Part shown: one piece after another, positions 47,930-57,450 of the stretch
Position numbering within the stretch: position 1 is the stretch's first letter
Layout: every line of letters begins with the position of its first letter
The notes under the pieces: generated by a model
Database searches by the model: none
The model's input: only the letters and a program-made list of their open reading frames with translations
What the model was told of the DNA's origin: nothing
Source of the DNA: Undibacterium sp. CCC3.4
GTDB lineage: Bacteria > Pseudomonadota > Gammaproteobacteria > Burkholderiales > Burkholderiaceae_D
Assembly: GCF_034347425.1 (NCBI RefSeq)
Contig: NZ_CP133779.1
Span: forward strand, 4,278,001-4,342,000
Length of the DNA stretch: 64,000 nucleotides
Reading direction: 5' to 3'
Translations under genes and position numbers: made by a program

Positions 47930-48565
47930 ATGATTCCATCCGGCATTACGTCTCACTTACCACGTTCCGTTTCCCTGCTCAAGGGTGTGACTCTCCCAAC
48001 TGCCAAGCCTAGCAGCGATTTTTCTCTGCGCTTCTACCGCACCAGCAATATTGCCACAGCAACAAGCCGACCATCCCCAGCAGCACCCGCGCCAACACCG
48101 GCTATGTCGACGACGCCGAGCGAGGACACGCTCAAAGCCAGCATCATCGAATCGCGTACCCGCTTCTTGCAATCACGAGCTGTCTTCATGGGCACAACCG
48201 AAGCTTCAGCGCTGCCATTGCCACGCCCAACTGGTCTGCTACGCAGCACATCAGGAAACACCGCGTTGCCACCGGCACTGTCACCGAAAGCCACCCGCAT
48301 CGTCACCTCCGTACCTGCCCGCACTGACCACGCAACACCCCGACACAATGTCGAGCAAAGTTGGCCGCTCACCAAAACCGAACGGGCCAGCTTCGCGCTC
48401 CCGCAGCACCAGCAAGCCTCGGCCGCGACCGGCATCTACCACGCGGCCCCGGTACAACTTGGTGCCAATGGCGAACGCCTCGGCGAGACGCCGCTTCGGC
48501 TCGAAGACTTGCGGCGCTTCCCTACTTTGTATCATTGGACGGCCAAACTTGGCAGCCACAACTGA
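47930..48565 (+). CDS. Putative secreted/effector protein, Ser/Thr/Pro/Ala-rich, unknown family
   Basis: I chose ATG 47930 because AAGGA lies 9 bases upstream; an in-frame ATG at 47828 lacks a site. The 211 residues are low-complexity and mostly disordered by composition (SRPSPAAPAPTPAMSTTPSE; many Ser, Thr, Pro and Ala). A possible helix is KASIIESRTRFLQSRAVFMG and a more ordered end is RLEDLRRFPTLYHWTAKLG. No signal peptide or membrane segment is present. This composition is typical of type III effector N-termini, but no catalytic domain is visible. It is the first gene of the island on the plus strand. Confidence 0.55.
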   Translation: MIPSGITSHLPRSVSLLKGVTLPTAKPSSDFSLRFYRTSNIATATSRPSPAAPAPTPAMSTTPSEDTLKASIIESRTRFLQSRAVFMGTTEASALPLPRPTGLLRSTSGNTALPPALSPKATRIVTSVPARTDHATPRHNVEQSWPLTKTERASFALPQHQQASAATGIYHAAPVQLGANGERLGETPLRLEDLRRFPTLYHWTAKLGSHN

Positions 48566-48641
48566 CGCCATCGCTGCGGCCACAAAAAAAATTGAACACC
48601 ATGCCTTAACTGATACAAGACAGTCCGATTCAAGAACAACT

Positions 48642-48890
48642 ATGTATTTAACCTCACCAACCACAGCCAACTCATGCACTACGCAGACAATACAGCCAAC
48701 GGCAGCACAGGCATGCATGCAACTGCCTACGCTCAAGGCCGCCGGCAATATTCCTGTCGGCCTACCAAAGTCGCCGCAACGTGCAGTACTGCTGCATGGT
48801 GCCACAGCACAAACAAACGACACCGCGACTCACTTACCGCTTGCCGCCGATTTTTGCAAAGTCAGGCAATTTTCCGGCGCACAAACTTGA
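48642..48890 (+). CDS. Possible small Thr/Ala-rich protein
   Basis: An 82-codon frame begins MYLTSPTTANSCTTQTIQPT and ends QFSGAQT. It lies alone between two effector-like genes and fits their composition, but it lacks a clear ribosome-binding site and any recognisable domain. A competing frame overlaps it. It could be a decayed fragment of a neighbouring gene. The rest of the 380-bp gap holds nothing else I can support. Confidence 0.25.
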   Translation: MYLTSPTTANSCTTQTIQPTAAQACMQLPTLKAAGNIPVGLPKSPQRAVLLHGATAQTNDTATHLPLAADFCKVRQFSGAQT

Positions 48891-48947
48891 TATCAGCACA
48901 CTGTGCATGAATAACTTTTCATTTCCACCACACCACCAGGATCTTCC

Positions 48948-50204
48948 GTGAAAATCTTCAGCTCCCCTCTTCCCCTTTTTGATCTCGCATTTTCTCGACC
49001 ACATGGCGCGGGTATCGCCAATGCAGTGATGCAACTGCGTGAAGCCGCACGATATGACGGGGCCCAGCAACATGCCCGGTTTACTGGTCTGCGCCGCGCC
49101 GCTAATGCGCCCGAGCTAGCCAGCACAGCGGCCACACCGCGCCAATCAGATAAGGTGCCGACCACGGCATCCCTATTCAGTCACGTCACAGGCCCGATTC
49201 GAGTGCGTTCGGAGGAATCGAACCGCCCCGCTCAAGCCGCTGCAGGCAAGGAAGCGAGCAACAAGGCTGCAAGCACATCGACGGGAACAAGCGATCATCA
49301 ACTCCCGAACGTAAAAGCATTGCGTGACATGTTTGAACCAGCAATTCTTCACGACAACACCGCAGAACGCCATGCGCAAAGCCCAACTTATAAAAAACTC
49401 GAAGCAAAGCTCAACGGCACACATTTCCACATGCCGAACACAACAGCACAGCAAGCGTGCGTAACCAATATAACTGAGGAAAACCGACAGCCACCGGCAC
49501 TCAAAACTGCGCCGGCTCCAGCCGAGAAAACACCTGCACGCCCCATGCAAGCGGTACCGTGCAGCGCCTCGTCCGACCAAGCTGCAGTTGAGCGAACCCG
49601 AGTCGAATCGCCGGCGCGCCTAAGCGTGAAAGCACTGCGCGACAAATTCGAGCCGCAATTCACTCATCGTGAAAATTCGCTCACCGACACCCAAGGCCCG
49701 TTCATCAAAAACCTGCAGGCACGCTTACAGCAAAACAACATCGCCATACCAGCACAAGGTATCGCCACAGAAACCCTTCACAACGATCGTCAGCCTCCGG
49801 CAGTCAAAGTCCTGTCGCATCCATTTCAAACACCGAGCAACACTGCAAGCGTGGACATCAATTCACTCAGCGAGCAAACAACTGATTCTTTCGCGCAACT
49901 TTCTTCAAAGATATTCAATAAAAAAGATCCTGTTTCGGCCACCGCGGCACACCTGTCTGATGTCGAATTCATGGCACAACAAAGCCAAACCAAACACGAA
50001 AGTCTTGCCGTGGTCAACGATGACTATCAGACGCGACACATTGCCTCTGATGCGGAATTTTCAAAACAGCTTGGCTTGACAGCACCAAAAACGAGCACAC
50101 TACCTGCGAGTACCCCTACTAGCGACAAGGAATTTTCTCATTTAACTGATGCGGACAAGCATAGCAGACCGATTGAAAACACAGCTGAAGGTACTGAAGT
50201 CTAA
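48948..50204 (+). CDS. Putative effector with an internal two-copy module, unknown family
   Basis: The start is GTG at 48948 with AGGA eight bases upstream. The 418 residues have a hydrophobic-aromatic N-terminus (MKIFSSPLPLFDLAFS) with no cleavage site, then long disordered stretches. A module occurs twice: VKALRDMFEP (about residue 122) with KKLEAKLNG ~25 residues later and NRQPPALK further on; then VKALRDKFEP (about residue 228), KNLQARLQQ and DRQPPAVK. The copies are about 105 residues apart. The conserved amphipathic VKALRDxFE helix could be a host-protein-binding motif, but I do not recognise it. No secretion signal other than the N-terminal character is visible. The composite repeat with the IS3 element begins 40 bp downstream. 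Confidence 0.62.
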   Translation: MKIFSSPLPLFDLAFSRPHGAGIANAVMQLREAARYDGAQQHARFTGLRRAANAPELASTAATPRQSDKVPTTASLFSHVTGPIRVRSEESNRPAQAAAGKEASNKAASTSTGTSDHQLPNVKALRDMFEPAILHDNTAERHAQSPTYKKLEAKLNGTHFHMPNTTAQQACVTNITEENRQPPALKTAPAPAEKTPARPMQAVPCSASSDQAAVERTRVESPARLSVKALRDKFEPQFTHRENSLTDTQGPFIKNLQARLQQNNIAIPAQGIATETLHNDRQPPAVKVLSHPFQTPSNTASVDINSLSEQTTDSFAQLSSKIFNKKDPVSATAAHLSDVEFMAQQSQTKHESLAVVNDDYQTRHIASDAEFSKQLGLTAPKTSTLPASTPTSDKEFSHLTDADKHSRPIENTAEGTEV

Positions 50205-50447
50205 GGAGGTACGGATTTAATCGCAGTGAAATTAGCCGTTGCCGAACAACTAAATGGATCGTCGTAAGCGACGATGGAAAAGACTCTGGAAGGGGTTTGC
50301 ATCCCCTCCCATCGCGTCGCTCCTTCGTCGCTCACCGGCCCCAAGAGGCTGTCGCAAAAGGGTTTTCAGTCGGTATCATTACTCCAACTGGCAGACTGTA
50401 ATGGTCTAATGTTTACGGACACCTCAATAGGAGGAATAATTACCTAA

Positions 50448-51634
<1,187 letters not shown>

Positions 51635-51931
51635 CCACTACAGACATGTCATTCCCCCGTGCCCTCGCCTCGTCATTCCTGCGTAGGCAGGAATCGAGTG
51701 GCACCTTAGTGCCTTCAGGGTGGGAGGGTCAATCAAGGGCACTTTTTTTCTGTGAAATGAACACGTTCTGCTGCGCCTGAGCAGCACAGATGTCACAGAT
51801 ATCACAGATATAAAAGGCGCGTACGCGCCACTGGATTGCCGCCTGCGCGGCAATGACGAATTGGGCGAATGGGTGGGCGCGCAATCGACCTGACTTGTGG
51901 GTAATGATCAGGCTTTTGCGACAGCCTCTGA

Positions 51932-52192
51932 AGAGGCTGTCGCAAAAGGGTAGTGAGTCGGTATCATTACCCTGACTGGTGGCCACGTCATTCCTGCGCG
52001 CTTTTGGCAGGAACCCAGCGGCGTTCGTGCTTAACTGAAAATGCCAGAAATTGTGGCATTTTCAGTGTAAAAAACGACGCTGGGTTCCCGCCAAAAGCAT
52101 GCGGGAATGACGAGGCTGTGGCATGCAGGAATGACGAGGTATGCGGTGTTTCAGGTGTAAAAAACGTCCATCAGGCTTTTGCGACAGCCTCT
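51932..52192. mobile_element. MITE-like core unit 2 of repeat copy A
   Basis: This 261-bp unit has 17-bp inverted ends (AGAGGCTGTCGCAAAAG and complement). Its sequence is the near-exact reverse complement of 62320-62556 but with an extra stretch of about 24 bp. Internal palindromes of CCTGCGCGCTTTTGGCAGG type are present. It encodes no gene. Confidence 0.8.
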
Positions 52193-52273
52193 TTTGGCCG
52201 GGGTTTCAAACCCTAGTCAGATTTTTGATGAGGATGCAATACCAGACGTCTTTTGTGCTTAATAGCGAGCTAT

Positions 52274-53416
52274 TCACCATGACAGGCCAACAGAGTCAAT
52301 CTCAGCTTGCAGCTCAGGATATAGTTGCAACAAATCAGGTCGTGAAACTTGCAACTCCCGCTTGAGAAGAGCTAACTCTTGTTCAAACACTGTTCGTTCA
52401 TCGCTGTTACTGCTGGCAGCAATACTCTCTTTGAGTAAGGCATGCGCATACAGCAAACCGGCACGAAAAAATGTCTCCTTGGCGTCCGGGGTATCATGCG
52501 ATTGCTCGGTCAGCTCCACATAAATGGCACGCAAACGTGCGACTTCAGAACGATAGTTTGCCAAACTACAAGCATGTGCATAATGCCGACAAATCGCCTC
52601 ACTGAGAACGCGCAGCCGCGGCACCAAATCGGTCTCACCAAATGCCGTAAAAACCATACTGAGCTTGCGTAACTTCGACTCGGCGGCGTCGAGCTCAAGC
52701 TGAGTATGCGGACGTGTCGCTTCCAGCTCGACAAATAAAGCGTCACAGTACAGACGCGCGATACCCCGGTAAAGTTGCGGATTCTTGCGCACCACCTGCT
52801 CATATTCAAAAAACGCCTCACCATAAACTGCGGCAGCAGCAGACGCCTCAGGCCCCGACTGCATCAACTGCTTAGCGTAATAAGTGCGAACGGCATCATG
52901 TAGTTTTCGGATACGCTCCTGACCATAGCCCGACGCATGCAAGCTCCGACAACGGCCCTCAAAAGCATTAATATAGCGCAGCGATGAAGCCAAATCTTGT
53001 CGCGTACACGGTTCAAGCGGAATGCTCAGGTAATAGTAATGTAAAGCCTGACGCGCCAAAACCGAACGTGGCGGCGGATTTTTCGCATCCAAATAAAGAT
53101 ACTGAGCATAATTTTTTGCACGCTCGCGCTCCAGCCAAACACGCGTCACATTGGCACGCGCAAGCTGCTCCGGCCCAAGCGTTGTAGCTTGCGCTTCGAT
53201 ATTCGGAGCGGGCCCGCTCATGAGCAGACTCTGAATGTCAGGTCGCGGCGTCGCCATTGGCGCCAACGGTAGTGACGTCACTTCAGCTGCGCTGGTGCTG
53301 ACATTGGCGGCAGAAAGAAAATTCTGCACAATCGGTGCCGCCATCGGCTGCAACGCTGCCCCGATAGCGGGAAAGGAAGAGCTACTTACATTGCAATAGA
53401 TAAATGGATAAGGCAT
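52274..53416 (-). CDS. Putative effector, unknown family member 2 (380 aa)
   Basis: I chose ATG 53416 because CAGGAG lies 8 bases upstream; the longer frame to 53464 has no site. The first ~90 residues are Ala/Pro/Ser-rich and variable. The remaining helical part carries the family blocks: NPPPRSVLARQALHYYYLSI, KLHDAVRTYYAKQLM, the YRGIARLYCDALF region, ICRHYAHACSL, FRAGLLYAHALLKESI and the C-terminal LALLKRELQVSRPDLLQLYPEL. No catalytic motif is recognised. It is divergent from the lytic transglycosylase gene, with the shared box between them, just as member 1 is divergent from the LRR-NEL gene. Function is unknown, and secretion is inferred only from context. Confidence 0.72.
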   Translation of the reverse strand: MPYPFIYCNVSSSSFPAIGAALQPMAAPIVQNFLSAANVSTSAAEVTSLPLAPMATPRPDIQSLLMSGPAPNIEAQATTLGPEQLARANVTRVWLERERAKNYAQYLYLDAKNPPPRSVLARQALHYYYLSIPLEPCTRQDLASSLRYINAFEGRCRSLHASGYGQERIRKLHDAVRTYYAKQLMQSGPEASAAAAVYGEAFFEYEQVVRKNPQLYRGIARLYCDALFVELEATRPHTQLELDAAESKLRKLSMVFTAFGETDLVPRLRVLSEAICRHYAHACSLANYRSEVARLRAIYVELTEQSHDTPDAKETFFRAGLLYAHALLKESIAASSNSDERTVFEQELALLKRELQVSRPDLLQLYPELQAEIDSVGLSW

Positions 53417-53490
53417 GACATCGCTCCTGAAAAAGTCGGCAATATCTATATATTTCCGCCACAAGACTCTCCCATAAATTGCTGCGCATC

Positions 53491-53510
53491 ACTTTCAAAA
53501 TTCAACCATA
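53491..53510. promoter_or_regulatory. Box shared between effector loci, copy 2
   Basis: ACTTTCAAAATTCAACCATA differs from copy 1 (33558-33577) at one base. It is 75 bp from the family-2 start and 96 bp from the transglycosylase start. See copy 1 for the interpretation. Confidence 0.5.
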
Positions 53511-53605
53511 CACCGTGCAATCACATTTACATCATGACTGCCTTTCTACCTGGAGTTACAGTCAAGTCTGTCGGTTCTCCATGAACTCAAGCCAAGCAAA
53601 GACCT

Positions 53606-54055
53606 ATGAAGAAACTCTCCTTACTGGCAGCACTGATTGCCTCTCTCAGTAACCTGGCGCAAGCTCAATGTTGGAATGAAGCCGGCGCGCGCTATCAAAT
53701 CGATCCGGTACTACTGCGCGCCATTGCCATCGTCGAATCAGGGCTGAACCCGCAAGCCTTTCATTACAATAAAAATGGCACTTACGATATAGGGATCATG
53801 CAAATTAATAATAGCCATTTGCCACGCTTATCCAAATTTGGCATTACTAAAAAAAATTTGCTCAGCGACCCTTGCGTTTCCATTATGACCGGTGCCTGGA
53901 TACTGTCTGAGTTTATCGAGCGTTCCGGATACACTTGGAATGCCGTCGGCGCCTACAATGCCGGACTGGGCAAAGATCGCCAAGATTTACGCAACGCCTA
54001 TATCGAAAAAGTCGCCAAGCAATATCACAGCTTACGCGACGATGCCCAGAACTGA
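53606..54055 (+). CDS. IagB/IpgF-like lytic transglycosylase
   Basis: This 149-residue SLT-family peptidoglycan lytic transglycosylase has a signal peptide (MKKLSLLAALIASLSNLAQAQ). The catalytic Glu is in AIAIVESGLNPQAF near residue 45. Further motifs are YDIGIMQINNSHLPRL, and WNAVGAYNAGLG near the end. This short form with an N-terminal Cys-Trp (CWNEAGARYQIDP) is typical of enzymes that open the cell wall for type III secretion systems, pili or conjugation. It has no secretion-apparatus neighbours here but lies among candidate effectors, which supports a type III role. Confidence 0.88.
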   Translation: MKKLSLLAALIASLSNLAQAQCWNEAGARYQIDPVLLRAIAIVESGLNPQAFHYNKNGTYDIGIMQINNSHLPRLSKFGITKKNLLSDPCVSIMTGAWILSEFIERSGYTWNAVGAYNAGLGKDRQDLRNAYIEKVAKQYHSLRDDAQN

Positions 54056-54091
54056 ACCGACAGGCTGACGCGCTCAGGCTAGCTACTTAGC

Positions 54092-57049
54092 TTACAAGGC
54101 CAAGAATTGAGCCCGTAATTGTTGCCACTCTTTTTCCTTCTCTGCGGCATGCTGATCGGTCGTCAATAGCAAGCCTATGCGGCATTCACGAAACTTGTCT
54201 TGCAAACGCTGTAAATGCTCGCTGCGCTGCTCACGCGGGATGCGCTCTACCGCACGAACATCGCGCTGCAAGTGCGCCAAACCTGCTGGCGAACAGGCGT
54301 ACGACCAGTCATGACATTCCCGCATCGTTGGTGGTAGGTAAAATAATTTCAAGGCGTGTGCTTGCCGCTTCTCTTCACGACGTTGGTCCAGCTTCCACAA
54401 GCGGTAGGCAAATTCAAACAAACCATCGAAAGATGGTCTACTGATGGCGCGCATCAATGCCGGTGAGCCAGTCTCGCTGGCACCGAGTAAGCGGTGACAC
54501 TCGCTGATAGTGAGTAAATTACGTTCATAAGCGGCATCAACCATCTGTACTAAAGTCAAAAATGGTCGCGACCGAAAACCGTCGAGCACGGCCGGAGATA
54601 AAGCCCACTGCAGCTTACCCCTTAACCAAGGTTCTATGCCAACACGACTGATAAGCTGCAATTCATGGGCGCGTACAAATAAATCGAGATACGAGCACAG
54701 TGTGTCGACAAAGCCACCCTGCAAGGCTGCCGTTAGCGCATCAGATCGTAATGTCAATGCCTGCCGGTCTTGATCCCAACGTTGCGATGGCGAATGCTCA
54801 GGTGCATCACGCACGCTGATATAGACATCCATCGCCGTTTCCGTGGCCGCAAACACATCTTTAGTGACACCATGCATGAGGATGCGACGCAAACCATGTG
54901 GACTCAGGTGTCCACGCTGCTGCCCCTCGAATAGCAAATCAGCATAGACGCACAAGGTCTCGGCATGACCATGACTGAGCGCCAGATTGAGCGCGCCTGG
55001 CGGAGAACCGAGGAGCACCTCTTGCGCCGTATTCTGGTCGAAAATATACTGTTTTCCTGCCCCTTCCAGCACACCGACGACCAGTTCACGCACCATCGCA
55101 GTGTCGCCGTGCGACATGGCCCAACAAAGCACGCTCCAATGCTGACGTCGGTCGCGTGCTGCCAACAAGCCCAGCATCTCGGAAGGCAGTACCAAACGAC
55201 GCTGCGTCGCCGCCGTCAAGACGCGCAAGATCACACTGAACTGTTCGCTGTGGCGCAAACAAGCCGCCATCACTAAGGAGGTATTGCCTTCATGATTCTT
55301 GCCAGTCAACACTGCGATTAAGCCAGCCGGACTGAGCAAGGCGCGATCGACCAGTTGCATCATGAAAGCGAGAAACTGGCTGATACGATCGGCAGAAACG
55401 CCAACTTGCAAAACGGAGGTCAAGGTATGAGTTTTAAGGCTATGAGAAAACAAATCTACCCCGACTAAAGCACGAAAAACCTCGCGGTGGTTGGCACAAT
55501 GCAGCTGTGCTTGCTGCAAAAAATGCCTACTCAGCATAGTAAACACTTCGCTATCAGGGTTGAGCAAGCTGGTGCGCAAATACATCTGCTCGTCACTATC
55601 TGGCCCCAGCAATTTCAAATGTGGCAACAAGGTCGCCACTTCAGCCGCCGCCGCACAGGCCAGCAAACATTCAAACAGATAGACACGAGTGTGCGGCGGC
55701 AGCGTGATCCACTGCGCCAACTTGTCGGCCAAGTAGCTAGCCATCACACCACGGGCCAGCACGCGTTGAAAAAACACCGGCACCAAGGGTAGCGCCAAGT
55801 TCTGTGGTGCTGTTTTCAGCAAAGACGATGCCATATCGTCAGCCGTACATTTTTTCAGCATCGACAATAAAGGCGCATTTTTCAACTCAGCCACAGGGAA
55901 ATGTTCGAGGTAATGAAAGCACAAACTATCACGAATTCCGGCCAGAGGACCAGTCGCGACTTCCACCCATGCCAACTGCATGTCGTAATGATAAATTTGA
56001 AAACGCTGACCGTTTTCGTAGAATTCATGCACTCTCTGGGGTAGATAGCTTTCGTACAGATTGCCATTGCGCCGTTGATTATCCAGAATATCGAGCGCAA
56101 TCAAACTCGGATCAGTACGCAAATGAGCAACTTCCTCGCCCTCATCAAAACAAAAAAAAGCATGTAAACTGAGTTCACCGTACCGCAAGGCTAACATTTT
56201 CCTCAAAACTAACACCGCATCATGGAAAGCGGTATAGTTAAATTCATCAGGACTTGCCGTCTCCCCCAAGGTTTCGGCCAATCCCACGCGCATCACCAAC
56301 AAGCATTCGTCGGCGGCCGCCAGTGCAATGTGTGCTGGCGTCAGAGAAGCAGCAATCGCATTGAAACAGGCTTTTTTTTGCTCCTTGGTGAAAATTTGGA
56401 ACTGCGCATCAGTGATCGGCGGCACCCCCCACATTTTATCGACAAGGTAATTGCGCATTTCATTGACACGATGAATTTCCATCACCTTGGATGAATTCAG
56501 CTCATGCTGATTCAGATATTCAATGATGTATGCATGCAAGGTATCGATCGCCTTCACCGGCAATTCATCGCCAAGCAGACGCGTCAGATTATTCGTGAGA
56601 TTAATGATAATGCCATTTGAACAGACCGTCATCTCACGCCCCAAGTTTTCGCACACACCCAGCCCGGTTTGTACCGGTGTATCGGCACTCACAATCTGGC
56701 CCACCAAGCGCGAAAACAGAGTCAGGCCGTCAGCATACAGCAGCGCGCGTGCAGTTTCGTCGTAATAATCTTGCCCCTCAAACAGACGTAAACCGAACAG
56801 TCCGACATCAGCCAACACGATTTCCGGTACCGCGCCTTGCTCACGCAGGAACGCCGATAACTGAGCAAGCTCAGCGTAAAATTGATTCTTCGCCAGCACA
56901 TGAGCGGGACTGCGCTCAAATAACTCTATCGAGGTGCGTATGCCATTCGAGCGAAATTGCGCTTGGCTGTAAGCATAAGATGGCAACTCCATCACTTCCA
57001 CCCTAGGCGGATGAAAAAATTGCGGCTTAAAATGAAGCGAAACAGTCAT
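54092..57049 (-). CDS. Large ankyrin-like repeat protein, candidate effector (985 aa)
   Basis: I do not recognise a catalytic domain. There is no signal peptide. The first ~550 residues are globular and mixed, with motifs such as VCENLGREMTVCSNGIIINL and FHYLEHFPVAELKNAP. From about residue 590 several ankyrin-like units appear: GNTSLVMAACLRHSEQFSVI, WSVLCWAMSHGDTAMVRELV, GALNLALSHGHAETLCVYADL, DALTAALQGGFVDTLCSYLDL, and GSPALMRAISRPSFDGLFEF. They are spaced unevenly with long insertions. An N-terminal enzyme-like part plus C-terminal ankyrin-like repeats recalls ShET2/EspL-type effectors, but no catalytic Cys-His pair could be assigned. AAGGTGA lies about 10 bases before the ATG. It ends 37 bp from the convergent transglycosylase stop. 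Confidence 0.65.
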   Translation of the reverse strand: MTVSLHFKPQFFHPPRVEVMELPSYAYSQAQFRSNGIRTSIELFERSPAHVLAKNQFYAELAQLSAFLREQGAVPEIVLADVGLFGLRLFEGQDYYDETARALLYADGLTLFSRLVGQIVSADTPVQTGLGVCENLGREMTVCSNGIIINLTNNLTRLLGDELPVKAIDTLHAYIIEYLNQHELNSSKVMEIHRVNEMRNYLVDKMWGVPPITDAQFQIFTKEQKKACFNAIAASLTPAHIALAAADECLLVMRVGLAETLGETASPDEFNYTAFHDAVLVLRKMLALRYGELSLHAFFCFDEGEEVAHLRTDPSLIALDILDNQRRNGNLYESYLPQRVHEFYENGQRFQIYHYDMQLAWVEVATGPLAGIRDSLCFHYLEHFPVAELKNAPLLSMLKKCTADDMASSLLKTAPQNLALPLVPVFFQRVLARGVMASYLADKLAQWITLPPHTRVYLFECLLACAAAAEVATLLPHLKLLGPDSDEQMYLRTSLLNPDSEVFTMLSRHFLQQAQLHCANHREVFRALVGVDLFSHSLKTHTLTSVLQVGVSADRISQFLAFMMQLVDRALLSPAGLIAVLTGKNHEGNTSLVMAACLRHSEQFSVILRVLTAATQRRLVLPSEMLGLLAARDRRQHWSVLCWAMSHGDTAMVRELVVGVLEGAGKQYIFDQNTAQEVLLGSPPGALNLALSHGHAETLCVYADLLFEGQQRGHLSPHGLRRILMHGVTKDVFAATETAMDVYISVRDAPEHSPSQRWDQDRQALTLRSDALTAALQGGFVDTLCSYLDLFVRAHELQLISRVGIEPWLRGKLQWALSPAVLDGFRSRPFLTLVQMVDAAYERNLLTISECHRLLGASETGSPALMRAISRPSFDGLFEFAYRLWKLDQRREEKRQAHALKLFYLPPTMRECHDWSYACSPAGLAHLQRDVRAVERIPREQRSEHLQRLQDKFRECRIGLLLTTDQHAAEKEKEWQQLRAQFLAL

Positions 57050-57350
57050 AAAAAAAATTCACCTTCAATCAGCGCAAAAAAAACTAAACAGGCACGGGCC
57101 ACCAAGCTGCAGTTTTTCATACCTGCGTATTGTTAACTTTCATATTTTAGCCTTTATCAGCAGCGCCATTCGCCCAAACGATGCATCAAGAACAAAGTAT
57201 CGCATAGTCATATTTTGCAAGCAGGGAAACGCGTTTCCCGTGATAGTTGTGCCATACAATAATTGAATTGAAAACAGTTTCCCCGTCTGTATGTCAACAC
57301 AGAGCGTGCCATACCGGACAAGTGCACCATCAGGAAAAACACCTTATGCC
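57050..57350. other. Intergenic region upstream of the ankyrin-like gene
   Basis: This stretch is AT-rich and contains no gene I can support. The promoter of the minus-strand ankyrin-like gene should be here. AACTTTCATATTTTAG at 57135-57150 is only a weak partial match to the shared box. Confidence 0.4.
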
Positions 57351-57450
57351 CAACAAGTTAATGGATCGTCGCAAGCGACGATGGAAAAGACTCTGGAAGG
57401 GGTTTGCATCCCCTCCCATCGCGTCGCTCCTTCGTCGCTCACCGGCCAAA

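Noticed and set aside
48051..48641. Left part of a 279-codon frame overlapping the gene at 47930-48565
   Set aside because: It is Arg/His/Cys-rich in the way of an out-of-frame reading of Ser/Pro-rich DNA. Only its last 82 codons, beyond the accepted gene, are kept as a weak candidate.
57135..57150. Fourth copy of the shared effector box
   Set aside because: Only the ACTTTCA part matches well, so the similarity could be chance.
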